Shown here piece after piece: positions 6,312-14,265 of a stretch of DNA of 37,783 nt; position 1 is the stretch's first letter, and each line of letters begins with the position of its first letter. This DNA comes from Streptomyces sp. NK15101 (GTDB taxonomy: Bacteria > Actinomycetota > Actinomycetes > Streptomycetales > Streptomycetaceae): assembly GCF_020400725.1 (NCBI RefSeq), contig NZ_JAINVG010000077.1:1-37783 (forward strand), in the 5' to 3' direction. The position numbers were made by a program, and so were the translations under genes. The notes under the pieces are model-generated. The model saw nothing but the letters and a program-made list of their open reading frames with translations. It made no database searches and was not told where the DNA came from.

Positions 6312-8864
6312 TCAGAGCCTCGGGTCGACCGGTTCCGATTCCAGGGCCAGGACCGCGAAGACGGCCTCGTGGACCCGCCAGAGCGGTTCGCCCGCGGCGA
6401 GCCGGTCGAGGGCCTCCAGGCCGAGCGCGTACTCGCGCAGCGCGAGCGACCGCTTGTGGCCGAGGAAACGCTGCCGCAGCCTCTCCAGGTTCTCCGGTCG
6501 GGTGTACTCGGGGCCGTAGATGATCCGCAGGTACTCCCGGCCGCGCACCTTCACGCCCGGCTGCCCGAGCCGGCCCTTCGCGTCGCGGACGAGCGCCGCC
6601 AGCGGCTTGACCACCATGCCCTCGCCACCCGCACCCGTCAGCTCCAGCCACCAGTCGGTGCCCGCGCGGACCGAGGTCTCGTCGCCGGTGTCGACGACGA
6701 GCCGGCGGGTGACCTGGAGCAGCCCGGTCGGGTCGTGCTCGACGAGCCGGTCGAGCCAGGCCAACTGCTCGTCGTGGGGCACCGCCGCGAGCGAGCGCCC
6801 GCGCGTCGCGAGCAGCTGGAAGGGCGCGAACCGCACGCCCTCCAGGCCCTCGGTCGGCCAGCAGTACCTGCGGTACGCCTCGGTGAAGGCCGCCGCGTCC
6901 ACGGCCCGCTCCCGCTGCCGGGCGAGCAGCCCGTCGATCCCCTCGACCCCGCGTCCCACCGCCCGCTCCAGGGCGTCGATCGCCCGGGGGAGGACGGCGC
7001 CGGAAGCGGCGCCGACCGCCGCGTACTGCGCGCGCAGCAGCCCGGCGGACTTGAGCGACCACGGCATCAGCTCGCCGTCGAGCAGCAGCCAGTCGCCCGT
7101 GCCGGAGGCACCCTCCGACGTGGCGAGCTCCTCCCAGAGGCCCGCCGCGCCGATCGCCGTCCGCAGCCGGCCGAGGACCTCCTCGGTGACGGCCTGGTCG
7201 TCGAAGAAGGGCCGCCCGGTACGGGTGTACAGGGCGCCGGTCACCCCGGTGACGCCGAAGTGCTCGCGGGCCGTCGCCTCGTCCCGGCAGACCAGGGCCA
7301 CGGCCCGGGAGCCCATGTGCTTCTCCTCGCACACGACCCGCTCGACGCCGTCGGCCCGGTACTGGGCGAAGGCCTCGGCCGGGTGCTCCAGGTAGCCCTC
7401 CTCCTTCGAGGTCGCGGTGGGCGCCATCGTCGGCGGCAGGTAGGCGAGCAGGCGCGGGTCGACCGCGAACCGGCTCATGACCTCCAGGGCCGCCGCGGCG
7501 TTCTCCTCGCGCACGGCGACGTTCCCGAGGTGGCGGGTCTCCACGGTCCGCCGCCCGTGCACGTCGCCCAGGTCCAGGGGGCGCCCCTGGTGTCCACCGG
7601 GCGCTCCGGTGGCGAGCGGCCGCGCCGGCTCGTACCAGACGCGCTCGGCCGGCACGTCGACGAGCTCGCGCTCCGGCCAGCGCAGCGCGGTCATCTTCCC
7701 CCCGAAGACGGCCCCGGTGTCGAGGCAGATGGTGTTGTTGATCCAGGAGGTGTTCGGCACGGGGGTGTGTCCGTACACGACGGTGGCCCGGCCCCGGTAC
7801 TCCTCCGCCCACGGGTAGCGCACCGGCAGCCCGAACTCGTCGGTCTCTCCCGTGGTGTCCCCGTACAGCGCGTGCGAGCGCACCCGTCCGGAGGTCCTGC
7901 CGTGGTACTTCTCCGGCAGGCCGGCGTGGCAGACGACGAGGTTCCCGCCGTCGAGGACGTAGTGGCTGACGAGCCCCTCGATGAACCGTCCGACCTCCGC
8001 GCGGAACTCCTCGCTCTCCTTCCCCAACTGCTCGATGGTCTCGGCCAGTCCGTGCGTCTCCTGCACCTTCCGGCCCTTGAGCCACCGGCCGAGCTTGTTC
8101 TCGTGGTTTCCGGGCACGCACAGGGCGTCGCCCGCGGCGACCATCCCCATGACCCGGCGCAGGACGCCCGGCGAGTCGGGACCCCGGTCGACGAGGTCGC
8201 CGACGAAGACGGCCGTCCGCCCGTCGGGGTGGTGTCCGTCGACGTAGCCGAGCCGGGCGAGCAGGGTCTCCAGCTCGGAGCGGCAGCCGTGGACGTCGCC
8301 GATGATGTCGAACGGGCCGGTGAGGTGCCGCAGATCGTTGAAGCGGCGCTCCAGGACGACCTCGGCCTCCTCGACCTCCTCCACGGAGCGCAGCACGTGC
8401 ACCTTGCGGAAGCCCTCGCGCTCGAGGCCGCGCAGCGAACGGCGCAGTTCCCGGCGGTGGCGCTGGATGACGTGTGCCGGCATGTCCGCCCGGTCGGGCC
8501 GCGCGGCGTTCCGGGTGCGGCACACCTCCTCGGGGAGGTCGAGGACGATCGCGATCGGCAGCACGTCGTGGGTCCTGGCCAGCTGGACGAGCTGGCGCCG
8601 GGCCTCCTGGTGCACGTTGGTGGCGTCGACGACGGTCAGCCGCCCCGCCGCCAGGCGCTTGCCCGCGATGTAGTGGAGGACGTCGAAGGCGTCCTTGCTG
8701 GCGGACTGGTCGTTCTCGTCGTCGGCGACGAGGCCGCGGCAGAAGTCGGAGGAGACGATCTCGGTCGGCTTGAAGTGGCGCCGGGCGAAGGTGGACTTGC
8801 CGGAACCGGTGGCACCGACGAGCACCACGAGGGACAGATCGGTGACGGGCAGGGTGCGGGTCAT
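6312..8864 (-). CDS. pnkp: polynucleotide kinase-phosphatase-ligase (bacterial Pnkp, RNA repair)
   Basis: 850 aa from the ATG at 8864, the family's usual length; longer in-frame extensions run into hen1 and are rejected. Three catalytic modules appear in order. The 5' kinase has Walker A GATGSGKST (17-25). The binuclear metallophosphatase has GDVHG (189-193), GDLVDRG (222-228), GNHE (252-255) and a later YGHTPVP. The C-terminal adenylyltransferase/ligase module has EEKHMGSRA, with K515 as the expected AMP-accepting lysine (KxxG). Known Pnkp enzymes heal and seal cleaved RNA, such as tRNAs cut by ribotoxins, in a complex with Hen1, which activates the ligase. Here the pnkp start overlaps the hen1 stop by 4 nt, matching that partnership. 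All key motifs are intact. Confidence 0.95.
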   Translation of the reverse strand: MTRTLPVTDLSLVVLVGATGSGKSTFARRHFKPTEIVSSDFCRGLVADDENDQSASKDAFDVLHYIAGKRLAAGRLTVVDATNVHQEARRQLVQLARTHDVLPIAIVLDLPEEVCRTRNAARPDRADMPAHVIQRHRRELRRSLRGLEREGFRKVHVLRSVEEVEEAEVVLERRFNDLRHLTGPFDIIGDVHGCRSELETLLARLGYVDGHHPDGRTAVFVGDLVDRGPDSPGVLRRVMGMVAAGDALCVPGNHENKLGRWLKGRKVQETHGLAETIEQLGKESEEFRAEVGRFIEGLVSHYVLDGGNLVVCHAGLPEKYHGRTSGRVRSHALYGDTTGETDEFGLPVRYPWAEEYRGRATVVYGHTPVPNTSWINNTICLDTGAVFGGKMTALRWPERELVDVPAERVWYEPARPLATGAPGGHQGRPLDLGDVHGRRTVETRHLGNVAVREENAAAALEVMSRFAVDPRLLAYLPPTMAPTATSKEEGYLEHPAEAFAQYRADGVERVVCEEKHMGSRAVALVCRDEATAREHFGVTGVTGALYTRTGRPFFDDQAVTEEVLGRLRTAIGAAGLWEELATSEGASGTGDWLLLDGELMPWSLKSAGLLRAQYAAVGAASGAVLPRAIDALERAVGRGVEGIDGLLARQRERAVDAAAFTEAYRRYCWPTEGLEGVRFAPFQLLATRGRSLAAVPHDEQLAWLDRLVEHDPTGLLQVTRRLVVDTGDETSVRAGTDWWLELTGAGGEGMVVKPLAALVRDAKGRLGQPGVKVRGREYLRIIYGPEYTRPENLERLRQRFLGHKRSLALREYALGLEALDRLAAGEPLWRVHEAVFAVLALESEPVDPRL

Positions 8865-10396
8865 CCCGTGACCTCCTTCAGGGGCTCGTCGGTACGACTT
8901 TCGGTACGGCTCTCGGTACGGCTCTCGCCGCTGTCGGTGCGGCTCTCGGCACGGTCTCCGGTACGGCTGAAGACGGCCATCTGGGTCGGCGGCCCGACCT
9001 CCGGGTCGTCCGGTCCCACGGGGGCGAACTCGACCCCGTAGCCGTACTGCCCCGCGACGCCCGCCGCCCAGGCGCGGAACTCCTCGCGGGTCCACTCGAA
9101 GCGGTGGTCGCCGTGCCGGACGTGCCCGGCCGGAAGCGACTCCCAGCGCACGTTGTACTCGACGTTCGGCGTGGTCACGACGACCGTACGGGGCCGGGCC
9201 GCGCCGAACACCGCGTACTCCAGGGCCGGCAGCCTCGGCAGGTCCAGGTGCTCGATCACCTCGCTGAGCACGGCCGCGTCATAGCCCGCGAGCCGCTTGT
9301 CGGTGTACGCGAGGGAGCCCTGCGTCAGCTTCACGCGGGCGGCCTGCCGCTCCCCCATCCGGTCGAGCCGAAGCCGGCGCGCGGCGACGCTCAGGGCCCG
9401 CGCGGACACGTCCACACCGACGATCTCGGTGAAGCGCGGGTCCTTGAGCAGGGCCTGCACCAACTGCCCCTGTCCGCAGCCGAGGTCGAGCACGCGCGTC
9501 GCGCCGACGCCCTTCAGGGCGGCGAGGATCGCCTCCCGTCGCTGCTCGGCGAGCGGCACCGGACGCTCCTCCGTGTCGGTGGACTCGTCGACGGCGTTGT
9601 CGACGTCCTCGACGTCCAGGCCCTCGGCCTCGGCGAGCCGCACCAGTTCGAGCCGCTCCGCCGCCTCACGGGCCAGGCTCCAGCGGCGCGAGAGGTAGCG
9701 GGCGGTGATCAGCTTCCGCTCGGGGTGGTCGGCCAGCCAGCCGTCACCGGCGCGCAGCAGCTTGTCGACCTCGTCGGGCGCGACCCAGTAGTGCTTGGCG
9801 TCGTCGAGGACCGGCAGCAGGACGTACAGCTGGTTGAGGGCGTCCGCGAGCCGCAGCTCGCCCTCCAGGACGAGACGCACGTACCGCGAGTCGCCCCACT
9901 CGGGGAACTCCCCGTCCAGGGCCACCGGTTCGGCGTCCACCGTGTCCCAGCCCAGCGGCCCGAACAGCGCCCGCACCAGCTCCGCGCCGCCCCGGGCGGG
10001 GAGCACGGGGACCTCGACGCGCAGCGGCAGCGGCGCGGCGGCCCGCTCGGGCATCGCCTTGCACTCGCCGTGCAGCGCGGTCTTGAAGACCTTGGCGAGC
10101 GCGACGGCCAGCAGCGAGGACGCCGCGTAGGGCCGGTCGTTGACGTACTGCGCGAGCGCCGAGTCCGGGGCGCCGCCCCGGCCCTTGCCCTTGCCGCGGC
10201 GCACCAGCGCCACGGGGTCCACCTCCAGGAGGAGTGCCGCCGTGCACCGCTCGGCACTCGCCTCGGGGTAGAGGACGTGCGCCGTGCCGTGCGAGGTCGA
10301 GAACGCCTGCGCCCGCTCGGGATGCTTGTGCAGCAGAAAACCGAGATCGGTCGCGGGGCGCTCCGGGTTGCCGTAGGTACTGATCGTCAGGAACAC
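8861..10396 (-). CDS. hen1: Hen1 3'-terminal RNA ribose 2'-O-methyltransferase
   Basis: 511 aa if read from the GTG at 10396, where the family's conserved N-terminus begins (VFLTIST, then DLGFLLHKHPERAQAF and STSHGTAHVLYPEAS). An ATG at 10426 would add ten residues with no family support. The N-terminal half (~1-240) is the bacterial domain that contacts and activates Pnkp. The C-terminal half is a SAM methyltransferase: RVLDLGCGQGQ (301-311), SEVIEHLD (378-385; E379, E382, H383) and RHGDHRFEWTR, with H428 and H431 completing the Mn-binding set of Hen1 enzymes. The last ~35 residues are a repetitive SRTE/SRTD tail. It marks repaired RNA 3' ends by 2'-O-methylation at the repair junction, protecting against recutting. 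A CATACT element 7 nt before the GTG could be a -10 giving a leaderless mRNA. Confidence 0.93.
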   Translation of the reverse strand: MFLTISTYGNPERPATDLGFLLHKHPERAQAFSTSHGTAHVLYPEASAERCTAALLLEVDPVALVRRGKGKGRGGAPDSALAQYVNDRPYAASSLLAVALAKVFKTALHGECKAMPERAAAPLPLRVEVPVLPARGGAELVRALFGPLGWDTVDAEPVALDGEFPEWGDSRYVRLVLEGELRLADALNQLYVLLPVLDDAKHYWVAPDEVDKLLRAGDGWLADHPERKLITARYLSRRWSLAREAAERLELVRLAEAEGLDVEDVDNAVDESTDTEERPVPLAEQRREAILAALKGVGATRVLDLGCGQGQLVQALLKDPRFTEIVGVDVSARALSVAARRLRLDRMGERQAARVKLTQGSLAYTDKRLAGYDAAVLSEVIEHLDLPRLPALEYAVFGAARPRTVVVTTPNVEYNVRWESLPAGHVRHGDHRFEWTREEFRAWAAGVAGQYGYGVEFAPVGPDDPEVGPPTQMAVFSRTGDRAESRTDSGESRTESRTESRTDEPLKEVTG

Positions 10397-10468
10397 ACGC
10401 TCGAGTATGGGCGCCACCCGCCCCACCGACCAGGCATTTTCCCGACCTCACACCCCGACCCGAAGGAC

Positions 10469-10666
10469 CGCGCACTCCGGTCCGGACGACCGCGCACTCC
10501 GGTCCGGACGACCGCGTACCCCGGTCCGGACGACCGCGCGCTCCGGTCCGGACGACCGCGCGCTCCGGTCCGGACGACGGGGCACCCCGCTCCGAACGAC
10601 CGGGCACTCCGCCCCGAACGACCGGGCACTCCGCCCCGGACAACCCGGCCCTCCGCTCCGGAGGGC
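10469..10666. repeat. array of nine 22-bp tandem repeats
   Basis: Unit CGCGCACTCCGGTCCGGACG plus AC, repeated head to tail from 10469. Copies 1 and 2 are identical; copies 3-9 drift progressively toward CGGGCACTCCGCCCCGAACG. The well-conserved units contain the 11-bp dyad TCCGG-T-CCGGA. The 22-bp period is close to two helical turns, so each dyad faces nearly the same side of the DNA. The array starts ~70 bp upstream of the hen1 start. There is no unique spacer sequence, so it is not CRISPR. Confidence 0.85.
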
Positions 10667-10695
10667 CGAGCCCCCGACCCGCGCGCCGTGCCCGG

Positions 10696-10795
10696 CCCAC
10701 GGGGTCAGCTCCGGTCCGCCCGCCGGGGCTCGACCCACGGAGTCAGGTCTCGCCCGCACGCCCGGGGCCCGGCCCACGGGGGGGATCAGGTCCCA
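10696..10795. repeat. degenerate ~39-bp tandem repeat, about 2.5 copies
   Basis: Units begin CCCACGG at 10696, 10734 and 10773 and share a GTCAG/ATCAG stretch followed by CCGCC/CGCCC blocks. It directly follows the 22-bp array and lies just downstream of the mmuM-type gene's stop. No function is evident. Confidence 0.5.
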
Positions 10796-10825
10796 GGACA
10801 CGCGTCCCTGGCCCGGGGCGCGGCC

Positions 10826-11752
10826 TCAGCCAGTGCCGTCGCCGCCGTCCCCCGGCTCCAGGACGTCGGCGAGTGCGGCGATCGTCTTCGGGCCGACGCG
10901 GCAGCAGCCGCCGACGAGGCGCGCTCCCGCTCCGGTCCAGGCGGCGGCCCGGGCCGGGTCGAAGGCCGTGTCCCCGCGCCAGCCCCGAGCCCGGGCGTCC
11001 CACCGCTCCCCGCTGTTCGGGTAGACCACGCCCGGCTTCCCGGTCACGGCCACGGCGAGTTCCACGGCGGCCTCCGCCTCGGCCGGGTCGCAGCAGTTCA
11101 CCCCGACCGCCACGACCCGGTCGTTCCCCGCGGCGACCGCGAAGGCCTCCGCCAGGTCCTGCCCGGCCCGGGTCCGCCCGTCCGCGACCGTGTACGACAG
11201 CCAGACCGGCACCCCGCACCCCTCGGCCGCCCGCAGCAGCGCCTCGGCCTCCTCCGCGTCCGGAACGGTCTCCAGGGCCAGCACGTCCGGCGCCGCCCCG
11301 GCGAGCACCTCGATCCGCGGCCGGTGAAACCTCTCCAGCGCCCCCACGGACAAGCCGTACCGTCCCCGGTACTCGCTGCCGTCCGCCAGCATCGCCCCGT
11401 ACGGCCCGACGGACGCGGCGACCCACACCTCCTTCTCCCCCGCCTCCGCCGCCGTCCGGGCGAGTTCCACGCTCCGGGCGAGCAGCCGCGCCGCCTCCTC
11501 CCGGCCCGTGCCCCGCCGGGCGAAGCCCTCGAACGTGGCCTGATAGCTGGAGGTGATCAGCACCCGCGCCCCGGCCCGCACGTACGCCGTGTGGGCCGCC
11601 TCGATCTGCTCCGGCCCGTCGGCGAGGAGGCGCGCGGACCAGAGCGCGTCCGAGAGGTCGCAGCCCTGCGCCTCCAACTGGTTGGACAGCCCGCCGTCGA
11701 GGACGAGCGTCCCCGCCCCGAGGGCTTCGGCGAGCGTACGGACCGGCCTCAT
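10826..11752 (-). CDS. mmuM: homocysteine S-methyltransferase (MmuM-like)
   Basis: 308 aa, ATG at 11752. It has the Pfam homocysteine methyltransferase (TIM-barrel) pattern: an N-terminal LVLDGGLSNQLE, a middle LALETVPDAEEAEALL, and the zinc-binding cysteines in GVNCCDP (~residue 220) and GGCCRVGP (C283, C284). Single-domain enzymes of this kind transfer a methyl group from S-methylmethionine or SAM to homocysteine, giving methionine in the cytosol. It begins 4 nt after the luciferase-like gene's stop, so the two form an operon, but I see no biochemical link. All three zinc cysteines are present. The exact methyl donor cannot be told from sequence. Confidence 0.9.
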   Translation of the reverse strand: MRPVRTLAEALGAGTLVLDGGLSNQLEAQGCDLSDALWSARLLADGPEQIEAAHTAYVRAGARVLITSSYQATFEGFARRGTGREEAARLLARSVELARTAAEAGEKEVWVAASVGPYGAMLADGSEYRGRYGLSVGALERFHRPRIEVLAGAAPDVLALETVPDAEEAEALLRAAEGCGVPVWLSYTVADGRTRAGQDLAEAFAVAAGNDRVVAVGVNCCDPAEAEAAVELAVAVTGKPGVVYPNSGERWDARARGWRGDTAFDPARAAAWTGAGARLVGGCCRVGPKTIAALADVLEPGDGGDGTG

Positions 11753-11756
11753 CGGA

Positions 11757-12689
11757 TCACCCCGCTCGTCCCAGCTGCGACTGGACCCGGGCGGAGATCA
11801 GCTCCAGGTGGTCCAGGTCCTCCAGGTCCAGGACCTGGAGATAGACCCGGGAGGAGCCGATCGCCGCGTAGCGTCCGAGCTTGTCGACGACCTCGGCGGG
11901 CGAACCCGCGAGCCCGTTCGCCTTGAGCTCGTCCACGTCCCGGCCGATGGCGGCGGCCCGGCGGGCCACCTCGGCGTCGTCCTTGCCGACGCAGACGACC
12001 AGCGCGTTCGAGTACACCAGGTCCCCGGCCGGCCGGCCAGCCGCCTCCGCGGCGGCCCGGACCCGGCCGAACTGCCGCTCGCTGTCCTCCACGGACGCGA
12101 AGGGGATGTTGAACTCGTCCGCGTACCGCGCGGCCAGCCTCGGCGTCCGGCTCGCGCCGTGCCCTCCGATCAGCACCGGGACCCTGGCCTGGGCCGGCTT
12201 GGGGAGCGCGGGCGAGTCGGTGAGCTGGTAGTACTCGCCGGGGTAGCTGAAGGTCTTCCCGACCTCGGTCCCCCACAGTCCCGTGATGATCGCCAGCTGC
12301 TCTTCCAGACGGCCGAACCTCTCCTTCGGGAAGGGGATGCCGTAGGCCCGGTGCTCCTCCTCGAACCAGCCGGCGCCCAGACCGAGCTCGACCCGGCCGC
12401 CGGACATCCGGTCCACCTGGGCGACCTGGATGGCGAGGACCCCGGGGAGCCGGAAGGTGCCGGCCGTCATCAGCGTGCCGAGCCGGATCCGCTTCGTCTC
12501 CCGGGCCAGGCCCGCGAGGGTGATCCAGGCGTCCGTCGGTCCGGGCAGCCCGTCACCGGACCCCATGCCGAGGTAGTGGTCGGAGCGGAAGAAGGCGTCG
12601 AACCCGAGCTCCTCGGTGGCCCGGGCCACCGTGAGGAGGGTGTCGTAGTCGGCCCCCTGCTGGGGTTCGGTGAAAATGCGAAGATCCAT
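11757..12689 (-). CDS. luciferase-like (LLM) F420/FMN-dependent oxidoreductase
   Basis: 310 aa from the ATG at 12689, preceded by GGATGGAGG; a longer in-frame reading has no family support. The start MDLRIFTEPQQGADYDTLL, the strand FFRSDHYLGM, the stretch VAQVDRMSGGRVELGLGAGW and PVLIGGHG are the conserved blocks of the actinobacterial LLM family, most of which use F420. The N-terminal histidine (SDHY) lies where the family places a cofactor-site residue. A 'TIGR03560-like F420 oxidoreductase' label would fit, but I cannot confirm the subgroup or the substrate. First gene of a two-gene operon with the MmuM-like gene. Confidence 0.85.
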   Translation of the reverse strand: MDLRIFTEPQQGADYDTLLTVARATEELGFDAFFRSDHYLGMGSGDGLPGPTDAWITLAGLARETKRIRLGTLMTAGTFRLPGVLAIQVAQVDRMSGGRVELGLGAGWFEEEHRAYGIPFPKERFGRLEEQLAIITGLWGTEVGKTFSYPGEYYQLTDSPALPKPAQARVPVLIGGHGASRTPRLAARYADEFNIPFASVEDSERQFGRVRAAAEAAGRPAGDLVYSNALVVCVGKDDAEVARRAAAIGRDVDELKANGLAGSPAEVVDKLGRYAAIGSSRVYLQVLDLEDLDHLELISARVQSQLGRAG

Positions 12690-12934
12690 GCCTCCATCCT
12701 GCACCGCCGGGTGCGTGTCAACCTCGCTGTCAGCTCTCCGGCCGCACCGGCTCGGTCGGGTGAATCTTCGGCCCCCTGGCGGGCCGCGTCCGCCCTGGCC
12801 AGTGACCGGGGCGCGGCACCCGTCGTTGGCTCGGGCGGAGCCGGACCGCCCGGCCCGCGTGCCGGCGGCCACTGCCGGTGCGTCTCTCTCATGGTCCCGC
12901 CCTCGGCGGTGGGAGCCGGGCCGAGGAGGCCGCC

Positions 12935-13156
12935 ATGTCCCAGGAAGCCGCGCCGGAGCGGGCTTTGCCCGAACAGCCGGTGTCGCAGTCCGTGCCCGAG
13001 CAGAAGGGTGCCGACGCCCCCAAGGGCCTGCTCCAGCAGATGGAGGAGCTGATGGCGGCGCTCTCCGCCGACCTCTCCCAGCTGGACGCCGACCTCCAGT
13101 CCACGTCCGACCGCCTCGCCTCCGGGTCCGCCCCCGAGGCCCGGCCGCAGCCGTAG
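12935..13156 (+). CDS. small acidic protein of unknown function
   Basis: 73 aa from an ATG at 12935 with a GAGGAGG ribosome site a few bases upstream; an earlier in-frame ATG at 12878 lacks this. The first ~30 residues are rich in P, E and Q (PEQ repeated). Residues ~33-60 form an amphipathic helix (LLQQMEELMAALSADLSQLD) likely to be a coiled coil, and the tail is S/A/P-rich. It has no signal peptide or membrane span. I do not recognise it; the ribosome site and helix support a real gene. It is divergent from the LLM operon and converges on the next gene. Confidence 0.6.
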   Translation: MSQEAAPERALPEQPVSQSVPEQKGADAPKGLLQQMEELMAALSADLSQLDADLQSTSDRLASGSAPEARPQP

Positions 13157-13254
13157 CCGCAGCCGCAGCGCAAGGATCCTGGCGCCGGCCAGTACCGACG
13201 CGAGCAGTACCGGCCCGAGCAGCACTGCGGGGAACAGCGGCTCCCCGCGCACCC

Positions 13255-13743
13255 CTACCACGACGGGCCCCGCCCCGGGCCCGCCCGGCCCCGGGCGGGG
13301 TCGGGCGGACGGGCGCGCTCCCCGTCGCGCACGGCGAGGCGCCGCAGCATCCCGCGCACCCGGTCGCTCGACTCGTCGGCGGCGTCGATCGCCTCGATGC
13401 ACTGCCAGTAGAGCCCCTCCTCGTCGGTGGCGCAGGCCACTCCCACGAGCGCGATCCCCACCTCCCCGAGAAGCTCCCCCAGCGCGGTCAACGCCCCCCA
13501 CGGGTCAGCGACTTCGGTCAGCCGGCCCGCGCGCGGCCCGCCGGAGCCCCAGCTGGGGTACTCCCCGGTCTCGCTCAACCCCCTTGCCTCGCCCCGTAGT
13601 TCCAGCGGCCCGCAGAGCGCGAGCCGGCTCCCTATCGCCTGGGCGAGCGCCTGGGCCTGCCAGGCCTCCGCCACGATGTCCTGCGCCGTGCCGCTCTCCG
13701 CCAGTGCCTGCCGGCCGAGCGCGATGAGTCGCTCCGCTTCCAT
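13255..13743 (-). CDS. conserved actinobacterial protein of unknown function (DUF6099-like)
   Basis: 162 aa from the ATG at 13743; a TTG directly before it would add one residue. The sequence is helical and alanine-rich. Long uninterrupted blocks such as DIVAEAWQAQALAQAIGSRL and EVGIALVGVACATDEEGLYW look like strongly conserved Streptomyces protein, and from memory they resemble the uncharacterised DUF6099 family. There is no catalytic motif, signal peptide or membrane span. The C-terminal ~25 residues are R/G/P-rich and probably disordered. No function can be assigned. Confidence 0.75.
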   Translation of the reverse strand: MEAERLIALGRQALAESGTAQDIVAEAWQAQALAQAIGSRLALCGPLELRGEARGLSETGEYPSWGSGGPRAGRLTEVADPWGALTALGELLGEVGIALVGVACATDEEGLYWQCIEAIDAADESSDRVRGMLRRLAVRDGERARPPDPARGRAGPGRGPSW

Positions 13744-13869
13744 CAACGCCGCCCCCGTTCGTACGACTTACTGCCCACTCAGTCCACTACCCAGAGTGAG
13801 GCCGCCTGAGCCTCGACGCCAGAGGAAATCGGAAATCTGGGGACAGGAGGCCGGACGTGGACAAGTCGA

Positions 13870-14265
13870 TCACTCCGAAGAGTGACGATCTTTCTCCGAG
13901 TCGACGTCCACGGCTCCGCTCTCACCCCCTCCACCCCGTCTCCGGACGGGAAATCGGACCTCGTTCCGGTCGATCTTGGCCGCGAGCGCCGCCAGCGGAT
14001 CGACCCCGAGCACCTGGCAGAACTGCAGGAGGTAGGCGAGCACGTCCGCCACCTCGTCGGCGACCCGGTGCGCCGCGTCCGGGTCGTCCATCACCCGCTC
14101 CGCCTGCTCCGGCGTCAGCCACTGGAAGATCTCCAGGAGTTCGGCCGCCTCCACGCTGAGGGCCGCGGCCAGGTTCTTGGGCGTGTGGTAGGGCTGCCAG
14201 TCGCGGGCCGCCGCGAACTCGGCCAGCCTGCGCTGCAGCCCCGTCACGTCGTTGTTGTCCGTCAC
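13870..14265 (-). CDS. MazG-type nucleotide pyrophosphohydrolase
   Basis: 131 aa from a GTG at 14265. The all-alpha NTP pyrophosphatase motif is intact: SVEAAELLEIFQW gives the first ExxE (E39, E42), and ADEVADVLAYLL gives the ExxD pair (E71, D74), which together bind the metal ions. Length and layout match the small single-domain MazG/dCTPase-like (RS21-C6) proteins that hydrolyse nucleoside triphosphates to monophosphate and pyrophosphate. The N-terminal HTPKNLAAALSVEA is typical. The GTG overlaps the upstream ATPase gene's TGA by 4 nt (GTGA), so the two proteins are probably made together. The preferred nucleotide cannot be read from sequence. The last ~25 residues are charged and variable. 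Confidence 0.9.
   Translation of the reverse strand: MTDNNDVTGLQRRLAEFAAARDWQPYHTPKNLAAALSVEAAELLEIFQWLTPEQAERVMDDPDAAHRVADEVADVLAYLLQFCQVLGVDPLAALAAKIDRNEVRFPVRRRGGGGESGAVDVDSEKDRHSSE

Larger units (their letters stand above)
10397..10825. other. 429-nt gap between hen1 and the mmuM-type gene, filled with repeats
   Basis: Contains the hen1 upstream region, the 22-bp repeat array (10469-10666) and two to three copies of a ~39-bp unit starting CCCACGG (10696-10795). A weak hairpin around 10789-10811 may end the minus-strand transcript from 12689. Open frames cover the repeats on both strands but look like repeat artefacts, and I see no gene. Confidence 0.65.

Noticed and set aside
10397..10426. 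Hen1 start at the ATG at 10426
   Set aside because: The added ten residues precede the family's conserved N-terminus; the GTG at 10396 fits better and has a -10-like element 7 nt upstream.
10469..10666. 22-bp repeats as a CRISPR array
   Set aside because: Units are head to tail without unique spacers, and no cas gene is present.
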